64,000 nt of DNA from the NCBI RefSeq assembly GCF_013201825.1, contig NZ_CP053836.1:2976001-3040000 (forward strand), given 5' to 3'. Shown here in pieces: positions 46,162-54,460 of the stretch (position 1 is the first letter of the stretch; each line of letters starts with the position of its first letter). The translations under genes were made by a program, and so were the position numbers. Source of the DNA: Halarcobacter ebronensis. Lineage in GTDB: Bacteria; Campylobacterota; Campylobacteria; Campylobacterales; Arcobacteraceae. The notes under the pieces were generated by a model, which did no database searches, had not been told where the DNA came from, and was given only the letters and a program-made list of their open reading frames with translations.

Positions 46162-47388
46162 TTATAAGAAAAGGGGAAATTTCTTTATATCTTCTAGAGT
46201 AATATGTCTCGCTGCAACGCCTTTAGAATGAGATTTTATCCATAATTGCCCCTCTTCTGAAGTTAAAGATTCATAAACTCTATTTCGTAATTCATTATTG
46301 TCTATTCTTATTATAAATACACAATCAGTAGCTATAAAATATCCAGATTTAACTAAACCTACTTTTCCCACACAACTCGAGCCTACACGAGCAAAAATTA
46401 TGTCATTTTCTTTAGCAATTTTGTCTTGAAATTTTAATAATTGATTCGTTTTTTTTAATCTAGATCTAAATACTAATCCTTTCCTAAAATTAGTTGTATG
46501 AAGGATATGACTTTCTTTAAATTCTTTTAGCAGATATCTTGATTTACCTCTAATAAACTCTATATCATATTCATTTAATTGTTTAAATTCTTTTTTATTA
46601 TTTAAATATTTATAAAAACTATAATCCATTCTTTTTATGGCTTGAGTGTTTGAAATATATATTTCATGATTAGTTATTTGATTTATTAATTTTATTTTTT
46701 TTAATAAAGGTCTATCATTTTTTAATGTTAAAATATGTGTTTTTGCATCAGTTTTTTCAAATATATTTCTAGGTAATTCTATCACATTTAATATAGTATA
46801 GTTTTCTATTAAGAATTTTCTAAAAACTTCTAAATATTTATTTACAAAAAAACCATCAGGAAGGATAAGAGATAATACACCATTATTTTTTAAAATTCTT
46901 AAAGATTGTAAAATAAATATTACTTCTGCAGGAATTGTTTTTGTCTTTGAAAAAGAGTTTAAATGATACGTAGCTAATATCTTTTTTGTATCATCATTTT
47001 GTTTAACTAAATAGAAAGGAGGATTACCTATGCATAAATCTACTTCTCCTACTTTGGTTAATATAGTTTCAAGTTCGTTAAAACTAAAGATATCTTTGTT
47101 AAAACATTTTATTTTTAATTGTTGATCCTTAACCTTTTGACAACATTCTATATCGATATCATTCCCAAAAAATTCAGAGGTAGACCATTTTTTTTGAGCT
47201 TCAATCAATAAAGAACATTCCCCCATTGCTAAATCAATCACTTTAATCGGTTCACTCATCTCTAAATGATTAATCATAATATTACTATATTCACTTGGCG
47301 TAAAAAATTGTTTATATGCAATCATTTTTGTCATTTTTGATGAAACCTTTTCTAAATGCTCTGATGTTTTTTCTAAATATTTTAACAT
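46162..47388 (-). CDS. N6-adenine DNA methyltransferase heading the conflict operon
   Basis: 408 residues. QFFTPSEYSNIMI (27-39) is motif X, KVIDLAMGECSLL (49-61) the SAM motif and CIGNPPFYLV (119-128) the catalytic motif. The last 140 residues (FRKGLVFRSRLKK, DIIFARVGSSCVGKVGLV, HITLEDIKKFPLFL) resemble a type I S-subunit half, so recognition is built in. It may mark self DNA for the downstream ATPase/PRTase genes, as in RM-like defence. SD is weak (GAAAG). First gene of the operon. Confidence 0.85.
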   Translation of the reverse strand: MLKYLEKTSEHLEKVSSKMTKMIAYKQFFTPSEYSNIMINHLEMSEPIKVIDLAMGECSLLIEAQKKWSTSEFFGNDIDIECCQKVKDQQLKIKCFNKDIFSFNELETILTKVGEVDLCIGNPPFYLVKQNDDTKKILATYHLNSFSKTKTIPAEVIFILQSLRILKNNGVLSLILPDGFFVNKYLEVFRKFLIENYTILNVIELPRNIFEKTDAKTHILTLKNDRPLLKKIKLINQITNHEIYISNTQAIKRMDYSFYKYLNNKKEFKQLNEYDIEFIRGKSRYLLKEFKESHILHTTNFRKGLVFRSRLKKTNQLLKFQDKIAKENDIIFARVGSSCVGKVGLVKSGYFIATDCVFIIRIDNNELRNRVYESLTSEEGQLWIKSHSKGVAARHITLEDIKKFPLFL

Positions 47389-47714
47389 AGTTATACTTTC
47401 TTTATATATTTATTTAAATAACTTATTAAACTAAAATATCTGATAATAACAGGATTTATCTATTATTATTTTTTATTTTGTACTTATTTTTTGATATAAT
47501 TACAAACTATGAACTATCATATACTATATGGGGATTTAAATGTAGTTTTTTCATTATCATTTTTTTTTGATTATGACATAAAAAGTGTAAAACACACTAA
47601 TTAACAAGAATCTAAATACTCACTTTAACTAGAAACTTGACTTATACAAAAGTAAAAAGTCAGGATTCTGGTTTTATATATTTAATAAATAGTTGGATTT
47701 TCAAGGAAAATTGA
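47389..47714. other. 326-bp intergenic region at right margin of the island
   Basis: This region holds the divergent promoters of the conflict operon (minus) and the SAM methyltransferase (plus). On the plus strand TGATATAAT (47492-47500) is an extended -10. Two imperfect direct repeats, TGACATAAAAAGTGTAAAA (47574) and TGACTTATACAAAAGTAAAA (47638), might be a transposon end or an operator. I found no clear terminal inverted repeat. Confidence 0.4.
47509..47604 (+). CDS. Possible leaderless 31-residue peptide
   Basis: An ATG at 47509 lies nine bases after an extended -10 box (47492-47500), about where transcription should begin. The ORF (MNYHILYGDLNVVFSLSFFF...) has 31 codons and no ribosome site. 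It would have to be translated from a leaderless message. The composition is not convincing; it may be chance. Confidence 0.2.
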   Translation: MNYHILYGDLNVVFSLSFFFDYDIKSVKHTN

Positions 47715-48314
47715 ATGAAACCAGAAGAAATTGGAAAAGCATATAATCAGATTACTCACATTTGGGATAGTGAAGAATTTGATATGAATAATGGCATTAC
47801 TCAGCACAAAAAAGCAATAAGTTTTGTCAAAAATCGTGGTAATGCTCTAGATATAGGTTGTGGCTGTACTGGTCGATTTATCCAATTACTCATAAATGAA
47901 GGTTTCATACCTACAGGTTTGGATGTTTCAGACAAAATGCTAAATATTGCACAAAAGAAACATCCAAATGTTCAATTTATACAAGCTGATATTTGCCAAT
48001 ATAAGTTCTCTAAAAAGTATGACTTTATAACTGCATGGGACAGTATTTGGCATATTCCTCTATCAGAACAGCAAAATGTTCTTTATAAAATCATTGAAGG
48101 TCTTAATGTTGGAGGAGTATTTATATTTTCATTTGGTGGTACTGCAAAAGAAGGCTCTCATACGGACAATTTTATGGGACCAGAAGTTTATTATTCATCG
48201 CTTGGTTTAAATGGTTTTATAAAATCATTCATTGAACTAGGATGTATTATTAGACATTTAGAGTTTGATCAATACCCAGAAGTTCATACTTACCTTGTAG
48301 TAGAAAAAATCTAA
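47715..48314 (+). CDS. Class I SAM-dependent methyltransferase
   Basis: 199 residues. ALDIGCGCTGRFIQLLI is motif I, GLDVSDKMLNIAQKK motif post-I, and FIQADICQYKFSKKYDFITAWDSIWHIPL motifs II-III of the small-molecule (Methyltransf_25-type) family. The substrate cannot be told. It is a single gene next to the island. AAGGAAAATTG precedes ATG 47715. It is followed by a bidirectional hairpin. Confidence 0.8.
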   Translation: MKPEEIGKAYNQITHIWDSEEFDMNNGITQHKKAISFVKNRGNALDIGCGCTGRFIQLLINEGFIPTGLDVSDKMLNIAQKKHPNVQFIQADICQYKFSKKYDFITAWDSIWHIPLSEQQNVLYKIIEGLNVGGVFIFSFGGTAKEGSHTDNFMGPEVYYSSLGLNGFIKSFIELGCIIRHLEFDQYPEVHTYLVVEKI

Positions 48315-48379
48315 TAAACAATTCAAGCCAAATAACCAACTTATATCCATATATTTCCAAATAGTTTTATAACAAAAAT

Positions 48380-48408
48380 AATCCTCTAATATTTAAAATT
48401 AGAGGATT
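48380..48408. terminator. Bidirectional terminator
   Basis: AATCCTCTAAT-ATTTAAA-ATTAGAGGATT is an 11-bp perfect stem between convergent genes. It has T-rich flanks on both strands (TTAACTTTTG on plus, ATTTTTGTT on minus). Confidence 0.8.
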
Positions 48409-48450
48409 TAACTTTTGTAGTTAATATCTTTTTATTAATAGAAAGTTTAA

Positions 48451-49011
48451 TTAATCACCTAATTCACTTAATTCATTAACTAATGTTTTTGATATAAGCT
48501 CTATATCCTCAGGTTCATTTTCTGCTTTACGATTAAATGTCCCTATTTGAAGGTTAACAGCAATATCTTTGAAATAGCTATATTTTGTTGTACTTCTTGG
48601 AATAGAGAATGATGCAAGCTGTGTATTGTTTTTATCTAACACTTTGACAGTATAATAAAACTGTGGTTTATTTAAAGTATTTCCACCATAATTAAATACT
48701 CTTGAGTAGAATAAAGTAATATCAACTTTATATCCATCTTCAGAAAATAAACCTTTATTTTTTAATGCTTCAGTAAGAAAAGACTCAAAAGATTCTTTTA
48801 ACTCACTTTCATTTTTATAAGTTTCATTTAAAGGGTTTTTAGCAGAATCATCTAGAGTTAAATCAAAATTATTAACTACATATTTTGATTGAGCTTTTTT
48901 TATTGGTGTTGGTTTTACATCATAATTATACATTGAACCACACCCACTAAAGAAAACAAGACTTACAATAGCCAAAAAAGCAATTTTTAAAATCATAAAA
49001 TTTTTAGTCAT
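48451..49011 (-). CDS. Lipoprotein, unknown function
   Basis: 186 residues. The signal peptide ends in LVFFSGC, with a lipobox Cys at about 24. The mature part is beta-rich with SKYVVNNFDLTLDD and YYTVKVLDKNNTQLASFSIP, resembling DUF4410-type periplasmic lipoproteins in layout. It overlaps the upstream lipoprotein gene by eight bases; GGAG precedes the ATG. The two probably act together in the envelope. Function unknown. Confidence 0.7.
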   Translation of the reverse strand: MTKNFMILKIAFLAIVSLVFFSGCGSMYNYDVKPTPIKKAQSKYVVNNFDLTLDDSAKNPLNETYKNESELKESFESFLTEALKNKGLFSEDGYKVDITLFYSRVFNYGGNTLNKPQFYYTVKVLDKNNTQLASFSIPRSTTKYSYFKDIAVNLQIGTFNRKAENEPEDIELISKTLVNELSELGD

Positions 49012-49999
49012 TTAAATAACTCCCTATAAGTAGAGTATTCCATTTACCTTCTTTTGAGTCAGTACTCTTCCATAAATTATACTCAAGTTTAATAAACTCT
49101 TTTGACTCTGGTGTATCAATATCGTTTATCGCTTTTAATGCAAGAGCTCTATCTTGCCATAACTTTGATTCTCTATACTTTTTAACTAAAAGATCAAATT
49201 GACTCTCCCCTCCAAGAAGTCCCAACATTGAAATTGAAGCAAGTCTCAAATACTCATCACTATTTGAAGAAAAAGCAATTAAAGTATCTAAAGCTTTGGG
49301 ATTATTTGAAAAACCTAGTTCATATATATTTATATAGTTTAGCTTATCAGTATTTTTTATTCCATCATTTATTTTTTTTACTATTTCATCAACTTTTTTA
49401 TCACTCATTTTATAGTGGAAGTATTCTTTATTTATCTTTGCAACTATCTCTCTAACCATAATCATAATTGGTTCATTAAAACAAGAGTCAAACACTTCAG
49501 TAATATATATAGCAGGAAGTTCCCCTCTTTTAACTACTGAGTTAAAACTTTTTGTTTTTCCATCTATTGTTACTTTAACGTTTAACATTGAAAAAGTCAC
49601 CATAGGACTGAAAGCAGAAACTCTATGTGTAAAAAGCTCAAAATTATCCAATGACATACTATTTTCAGCATCATCTACAATATCTAAAGGTAGGTTTCTA
49701 GCTTTTAGCTCACTATCCAAAGCTTTTTTAATAAAAGCATATCTATTAAAATCTTTTTGGTCTTTTTTTAAAAAAAGAATATCTACAAAACGACCCGTTA
49801 AACTTCTTTTTCCCTCATCCATATCATTTTTAAAAACTGCCTCTTTTACAGCAGTTTTATCTGACACCACATCATAACTATTGTTTGATTGTTCATAATC
49901 TTTGAGTGGTACATCTATTTTCATAGAGCAACCTTGTATAAACAATACAACACTTACAACAACAAAAAATTTTATTGTCATATTCAACTTAATTTTCAT
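49004..49999 (-). CDS. Lipoprotein with C-terminal HEAT-like repeats
   Basis: 331 residues. Signal peptide MKIKLNMTIKFFVVVSVVLFIQGC has its lipobox Cys at 24. The middle domain is of unknown type. The C-terminal 110 residues form helical repeats (NPKALDTLIAFSSNSDEYLRLASISMLGLL, then DLLVKKYRESKLWQDRALALKAI) of the HEAT/PBS type, suggesting protein binding. ATG 49999 follows AAAAAGGAG. First gene of a two-gene operon. Confidence 0.7.
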   Translation of the reverse strand: MKIKLNMTIKFFVVVSVVLFIQGCSMKIDVPLKDYEQSNNSYDVVSDKTAVKEAVFKNDMDEGKRSLTGRFVDILFLKKDQKDFNRYAFIKKALDSELKARNLPLDIVDDAENSMSLDNFELFTHRVSAFSPMVTFSMLNVKVTIDGKTKSFNSVVKRGELPAIYITEVFDSCFNEPIMIMVREIVAKINKEYFHYKMSDKKVDEIVKKINDGIKNTDKLNYINIYELGFSNNPKALDTLIAFSSNSDEYLRLASISMLGLLGGESQFDLLVKKYRESKLWQDRALALKAINDIDTPESKEFIKLEYNLWKSTDSKEGKWNTLLIGSYLND

Positions 50000-50244
50000 T
50001 TTTCTCCTTTTTATATAAAACAGCCATAAAATAATAATTATTTTAATTAGGAAATCCTACAATATAATAATTTAAGAAGATATAAATTTAATAATAATAT
50101 ATTGAATTTTTTAATAAATAATCTTTTTTATTTATTTAAATAGCTTAATATTAAAATAGAGGATTTAACAAACTATTAAGAGAGTATATGTAGCACAATT
50201 TTTATTTAAACTATATACTTTTTGAAAATAGAATAATAGGAATA
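50000..50244. other. AT-rich spacer without genes
   Basis: It contains the promoter of the lipoprotein pair (minus strand). I see no ORF, RNA gene or clear repeat here. It leads into the decayed genes at 50249. Confidence 0.4.
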
Positions 50245-50248
50245 AAAA

Positions 50249-50390
50249 ATTGAAACTGCTTTAATTACCGTTCAAGTAGAGGTTTAGGAAAAAGTATGGC
50301 TACAAATCTGGCAAAAAAGAATTATAATATTATAGTAACCTATAATAATTCCAAAGAGGAGGTTATAAATGTAAAAGAAGATATAGAGTT
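50249..50390 (+). pseudogene. N-terminal relic of a short-chain dehydrogenase
   Basis: Reading in frame from 50249, and adding one base in ACCGTTC, gives ETALIT-(G)-SSRGLGKSMATNLAKKNYNIIV. This is the NAD(P)-binding start of a short-chain dehydrogenase (TGxxxGxG). A one-base deletion breaks the glycine loop, an in-frame TAA lies just before, and the sequence stops after about 45 residues. The rest of the gene is missing. Confidence 0.7.
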
Positions 50391-50600
50391 TTTGTCATCA
50401 ATGTATTTAAAAATGTTACCTCTTTTACGCCCTTGCAGTATATAAAAATACAAAGATTGCAATTAGCAAGAAGGCTGTTAAAATTTGACAATCAAGATGT
50501 CATGGGAACAGCCTTTGCTATAGGTTATCAAAGTCTTTCACAATTTAGCAATGACTACTCTAAATATTTTGGGATAAACCCTAGCTTAGAGATAAAAAAA
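50391..50600 (+). pseudogene. C-terminal relic of an AraC-family regulator
   Basis: The frame from 50391 reads VFKNVTSFTPLQYIKIQRL, then RRLLKFDNQDVMGTAFAIGYQSLSQFSNDYSKYFGI. This is the second helix-turn-helix of AraC-type regulators, with the hallmark GYxSxSQFxxxYxxxFG. The N-terminal ligand domain and first helix-turn-helix are gone and replaced by the dehydrogenase relic in another frame. The open frame runs on into the 3' end of the opposite hemD gene. Confidence 0.75.
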
Positions 50601-50607
50601 TCTAAAA

Positions 50608-51489
50608 TCAAAGGGATAGTGCTTTTAAAACACAACTTTGAAGGGTTGTATTATCTGCAACTATTGGTTTTATCTTTTGTGGGAAATATTTTGCAGTGGT
50701 ACTTCCTATACTTATTGCTTTGAAACTATTTTTCCACTGAATATTTTTAAAAAAATATTTGATTGTAGAGGGTGAAGAGAAGATAATAATTGAATTATCA
50801 GGAAGATTTATTTCCCCTTTTAAACTTTCACTTAAGGTCTCATAGATTGGAATATATTTACAATTTATAAAATTTTCTAAATTGCATAATACCTCTTTTG
50901 CTCCTATATATGCAGCATTTTTGCCTATAAGTTCGTTTTTTATCTCCATTGCAAAACCATAGCTGTTTTTCTCTTTACCAATAAAAGCTAGTTTTCCGCC
51001 AAGATTTTTTATCTCTTTTGCTGTTTCTGTTGAAATTGCATAAGAGGGGATTTTTTTCCACTGTTTATTTATACTATCCAAATGTTTTATACCACGAGGA
51101 GATGTAAAAATCAAAGCATTATAATTACTTAAATCAAGCTCTTCTACAATTAATTTGGTTTTTATTACAGGTATATTTTTTGCATACTTTATATGTTTGT
51201 TACTAAGTATATAGATATTTTTTCTTTTACTTCTTAGATCAAAAATAAAGTTCTTTATTCTTTGATTTAAGTGTGATAAAAAAGTATCCCTAGGTGCTAT
51301 TACAATATCTGAATTCTCATCAACAATAAACTTGATTCTATTTTTTGATAATTCAAATGTTAGTCTAATAAACTCTTTAAAGAATATATTTTTACTAACA
51401 CTTTTGTCTCTTATAAATTTATTTTGAAAGGCATCATACTCAAAATATAATAGATTTAAATTGTAAAATAGTGTTTTCTCATTTTTCAT
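50608..51489 (-). CDS. hemD: Uroporphyrinogen-III synthase with N-terminal extension
   Basis: 293 residues against about 215 usually. Residues from about 93 on follow HemD (IYILSNKHIKYAKNIPVIKT, NALIFTSPRGIKHL, SYAISTETAKEIKNLGG, IIIFSSPSTIKYFF and AISIGSTTAKYF), the enzyme that closes the tetrapyrrole ring. The first 92 residues (ending near IAPRDTFLSHLNQRIKNFIFDLR) are an extra domain I cannot name. ATG 51489 has an excellent site (AAGAAGGGAG), so the extension is translated. HemD sequences diverge widely; the fold is recognisable rather than strongly conserved. Confidence 0.75.
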   Translation of the reverse strand: MKNEKTLFYNLNLLYFEYDAFQNKFIRDKSVSKNIFFKEFIRLTFELSKNRIKFIVDENSDIVIAPRDTFLSHLNQRIKNFIFDLRSKRKNIYILSNKHIKYAKNIPVIKTKLIVEELDLSNYNALIFTSPRGIKHLDSINKQWKKIPSYAISTETAKEIKNLGGKLAFIGKEKNSYGFAMEIKNELIGKNAAYIGAKEVLCNLENFINCKYIPIYETLSESLKGEINLPDNSIIIFSSPSTIKYFFKNIQWKNSFKAISIGSTTAKYFPQKIKPIVADNTTLQSCVLKALSL

Positions 51490-51714
51490 AATTACTCCCT
51501 TCTTCTATTTATCAAAGTATATAATAAAATTGCCATAATAATTCTCTAATTGCAAAAATAATTTTACTCTTCTAAATAAGAGAAACACATTAATAAATTA
51601 TTCAAATAATATATTTTTTTAATTTATAAATCAGTATAGTTAAAAGACTATTTTATTATTATTCGATTTTAAACATATTTAGACCAGCATTTATATTTAA
51701 CTCCAAGGACATTT

Positions 51715-53436
51715 ATGACAAATAGTGAAATACTAACCTCAACTCTATATCTATTTACTGTTGCCACTTTGCTTGTTGCTCTTTCTAAAAAACTTGGTCT
51801 TGGCAGTATTTTAGGTCTTTTAATAGCTGGTATCATTGTAGGTCCCCACTCAATTGGTCCAATTTTGACAAAAGAGGTAGAGTCAGTTCGTCATATTACA
51901 GAGTTTGGTGTTGTTTTACTTCTTTTTGTAATTGGCTTAGAGATGCAACCAAAAAAACTTTGGAGTATGAGAAAAGAGGTTTTTGGTTTAGGAAGTGCAC
52001 AAATTCTTCTCTCTGGTTTTTTTATTTTTTTATATTCAATCTTTTATACATCATCTTGGCATGTTTCACTTTTGGTTGGTCTTACTTTTGCTCTATCATC
52101 AACAGCTTTTGTTATGCAAATTTTGCAAGAGAAAGGGGAACTTTATTCTCCAATGGGAAAAAGTAGTTTTGCAATTTTATTAATGCAAGATCTTGCAGTT
52201 GTTCCTTTGTTGGCTCTTGTACCTATTTTAGCAGAGAAAGGAAGTTTAACAGATGGACACTCAATTTGGCAACAGTTTTTAATTGCAATTGGTTCTATTG
52301 TTGCATTAACTGTTTTTGCAAAATATATTGTTCCAAAACTTTTAGATTTTTTAGCAAGAAATAAAAATAGAGATGCCTTTTTCTTCTCTGTTATTTTAAG
52401 TGTTGTTTTTGCTGCTTGGACAATGGAGCATGCAGGTTTGTCTATGGCATTGGGAGCTTTTATTATGGGGATGATGCTTTCAAATTCGCAATATCACTAC
52501 CAAATACAAGCAAGTGTGGAACCCTATAAAGGTCTTTTAATGACACTATTTTTTGTTGCTGTTGGGATGTCTATTGACTTAAATGCAATGTTAGATAACC
52601 CTTTTGTTTTATTACAACACCTAATAGTAATAATGGGTATAAAAATAGTAGTTCTTTTTGCAATTATGCTTTATATGGGATATAACCGTTCAACTGCAGT
52701 CTCTGTCTCTTTTTTATTGGCTCAAAGTGGAGAGTTTGGTTTTGTACTATTTGGTGCAGCAAAAGCTTTAGGGGTAATAAGTGATGAACTTTTTGTTGCA
52801 GCAATAACTATTATCTCTTTTAGTATGCTTCTAACCCCTTTAGTTGTAAATTTAAGTGAGAAACTTGCACAAAAACTTGACACAACTCCAATAGAGATTA
52901 AATCTGCCTATGTTCCTGAAGATTCATGGGAAGGGGTTATAATTGCGGGATATGGGAGAGTAGGAAGATTAGTTGGAACTATGCTTCAACAGGCAAATGT
53001 CCCTTTTGTAGCTTTTGATATGGATATTGAAAGAGTTGAATTAGGACAAAAAGAGGGAAGACAAGTCTATTATGGAGAGTTAAGCAATCTAGATTTTATC
53101 GCTCAAATTGGTTTAGATAAAGCAAAAGTTGTAATTGTAACAGTTGATAATCACCATAGTGCAGCAAAAATTGTTTCACATATTAGAACTTTACACCCAA
53201 CACTACGTATTTTATCAAGAACGAATAATATGAAAACAAGAGATTTACTTCTTAAACATGGAGCTTCATGGGCAATGCCAGAATCATCCGAGGGAAGTTT
53301 ACGACTTGGTGCAGAAGCACTTCATAGTTTAGGTCGTTCTAGAGAAGAGGTAATTGAACTACTTACATTTTTTAGAAAAGATGATTATGAAACCATAAGA
53401 AGATTGCATGATGGAATCAACGGTAATATAAAATAG
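51715..53436 (+). CDS. Kef-type monovalent cation:proton antiporter (CPA2) with TrkA-N domain
   Basis: 573 residues. About twelve membrane helices (1-380) include GLLIAGIIVGPHSIGPIL, the LQDLAVVPLLAL motif and GAFIMGMMLSNSQY. A cytosolic Rossmann domain follows (GVIIAGYGRVGRLVGTMLQQANVPFVAFDMD) that binds nucleotide and gates transport. It resembles KefB/KefC/YbaL. It probably exchanges K+ or Na+ for H+. It is a single gene with a long AT-rich leader. Confidence 0.88.
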   Translation: MTNSEILTSTLYLFTVATLLVALSKKLGLGSILGLLIAGIIVGPHSIGPILTKEVESVRHITEFGVVLLLFVIGLEMQPKKLWSMRKEVFGLGSAQILLSGFFIFLYSIFYTSSWHVSLLVGLTFALSSTAFVMQILQEKGELYSPMGKSSFAILLMQDLAVVPLLALVPILAEKGSLTDGHSIWQQFLIAIGSIVALTVFAKYIVPKLLDFLARNKNRDAFFFSVILSVVFAAWTMEHAGLSMALGAFIMGMMLSNSQYHYQIQASVEPYKGLLMTLFFVAVGMSIDLNAMLDNPFVLLQHLIVIMGIKIVVLFAIMLYMGYNRSTAVSVSFLLAQSGEFGFVLFGAAKALGVISDELFVAAITIISFSMLLTPLVVNLSEKLAQKLDTTPIEIKSAYVPEDSWEGVIIAGYGRVGRLVGTMLQQANVPFVAFDMDIERVELGQKEGRQVYYGELSNLDFIAQIGLDKAKVVIVTVDNHHSAAKIVSHIRTLHPTLRILSRTNNMKTRDLLLKHGASWAMPESSEGSLRLGAEALHSLGRSREEVIELLTFFRKDDYETIRRLHDGINGNIK

Positions 53437-53538
53437 AGGTTTACTCTCAATCAAAAATTTATTTATAATTTTTATTTATAAAACTTAGAGATTAATCTAA
53501 TTTATTATAGAATTCACAAAAATAATTTAGGATAAGAA

Positions 53539-54378
53539 ATGAGAGTCTACCTCTATGCAAAAAGTGGTCATGCAATTGGACTTGATGCCACAAGAAGATG
53601 CGCTAGTATTGCTAAAATTTTAGAAGAAAAAGGTTGTGATCCAATCTTATGCACTTGTGATTTTAGAGCTGGAGCATATGCAAAAGAGATTTTAGGCATT
53701 AAAAAATATGTCTCTGTTGATGTTTTATCAAATCTTCCAAATATCATGGAAAGAGGAGATATTCTCATCTATGATACAGATGAAGCAAGTGATTTTATGC
53801 AAAAGCATATGAAAGATTTTTGTACCCTTTTATATAAGATTCCAGAAGATATCCCTTCTACAATAGTAGATGAAGAGTATTTTACAAAAAAAGAGGATCA
53901 AAAGATTGAAAAGCTCTTCTTTTTTGGGGATGATGATTACAATAATACGCTACTTAAAATGCGTAAAAACTCTCCAAAACAAAATATTCCTCTACTTTGT
54001 GGACACTACTTCTTTTTGGGAAATGAAAAAGAGTTAGAACCATATTTCAGCAATCTTTTAGAAGAAGAGAGTTATGTTGATTCAATACAAAATGCAAAAT
54101 ATCTTCTAAGTGGTTCACTTAATGCCTGTATTGAGTCAATAAAGTGCGGAGGAAAACCTGTATTATTTAAAAGAGAAGATAAAAATTATGATGAAGATTT
54201 AATAAAAAAATTAAACCTGCCAATAATAAAAACAACAAGTTTAGAAGAGGCAATAGTTGAGTTTGAAAACGTTATAAAAACGTATCCAAAGATAAATGAA
54301 CTTGAATCTTTTGATATTAATAATATTATAAAAACTATTTGTAGTAAAGTAGAAACTTACAAAAAACTTACAAATTAA
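53539..54378 (+). CDS. Conserved protein with GT-B (PseG-like) fold, unknown function
   Basis: 279 residues. It begins MRVYLYAKSGHAIGLDATRRCASIAKIL, like nucleotide-sugar hydrolases/glycosyltransferases of the PseG or MurG type (GHxxR near the N-terminus). The C-terminal half has YLLSGSLNACIESIKCGGKPVLF, matching the sugar-nucleotide loop of GT-B enzymes. Catalytic function cannot be assigned. ATG 53539 follows TAGGATAAG. Confidence 0.55.
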   Translation: MRVYLYAKSGHAIGLDATRRCASIAKILEEKGCDPILCTCDFRAGAYAKEILGIKKYVSVDVLSNLPNIMERGDILIYDTDEASDFMQKHMKDFCTLLYKIPEDIPSTIVDEEYFTKKEDQKIEKLFFFGDDDYNNTLLKMRKNSPKQNIPLLCGHYFFLGNEKELEPYFSNLLEEESYVDSIQNAKYLLSGSLNACIESIKCGGKPVLFKREDKNYDEDLIKKLNLPIIKTTSLEEAIVEFENVIKTYPKINELESFDINNIIKTICSKVETYKKLTN

Positions 54379-54389
54379 ATATATAATTG

Positions 54390-54422
54390 AAACTTATGTT
54401 TATTTATGTTTATTATAAGTTT
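54390..54422. terminator. 8-bp inverted repeat after the PseG-like gene
   Basis: AAACTTAT (54390-54397) and ATAAGTTT (54415-54422) bracket a 17-base loop, 12 bases after the stop. It is a possible terminator just ahead of the ccoG promoter. Confidence 0.4.
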
Positions 54423-54430
54423 GCTTTATA

Positions 54431-54436
54431 TATAAT
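54431..54436 (+). promoter_or_regulatory. -10 box of ccoG
   Basis: TATAAT in TTTATATATAATTACA, 25 bases before the ccoG start; the ribosome site TAGGATGAG follows. Confidence 0.5.
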
Positions 54437-54460
54437 TACAAAAAACAGTAGGATGAGAAA

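Noticed and set aside
28011-47714. CRISPR-associated transposon
   Set aside because: Short TnsC and TniQ recall CAST elements, but no cas gene or direct-repeat array is present, and TnsA plus a TnsE-like protein point to a Tn7-type element.
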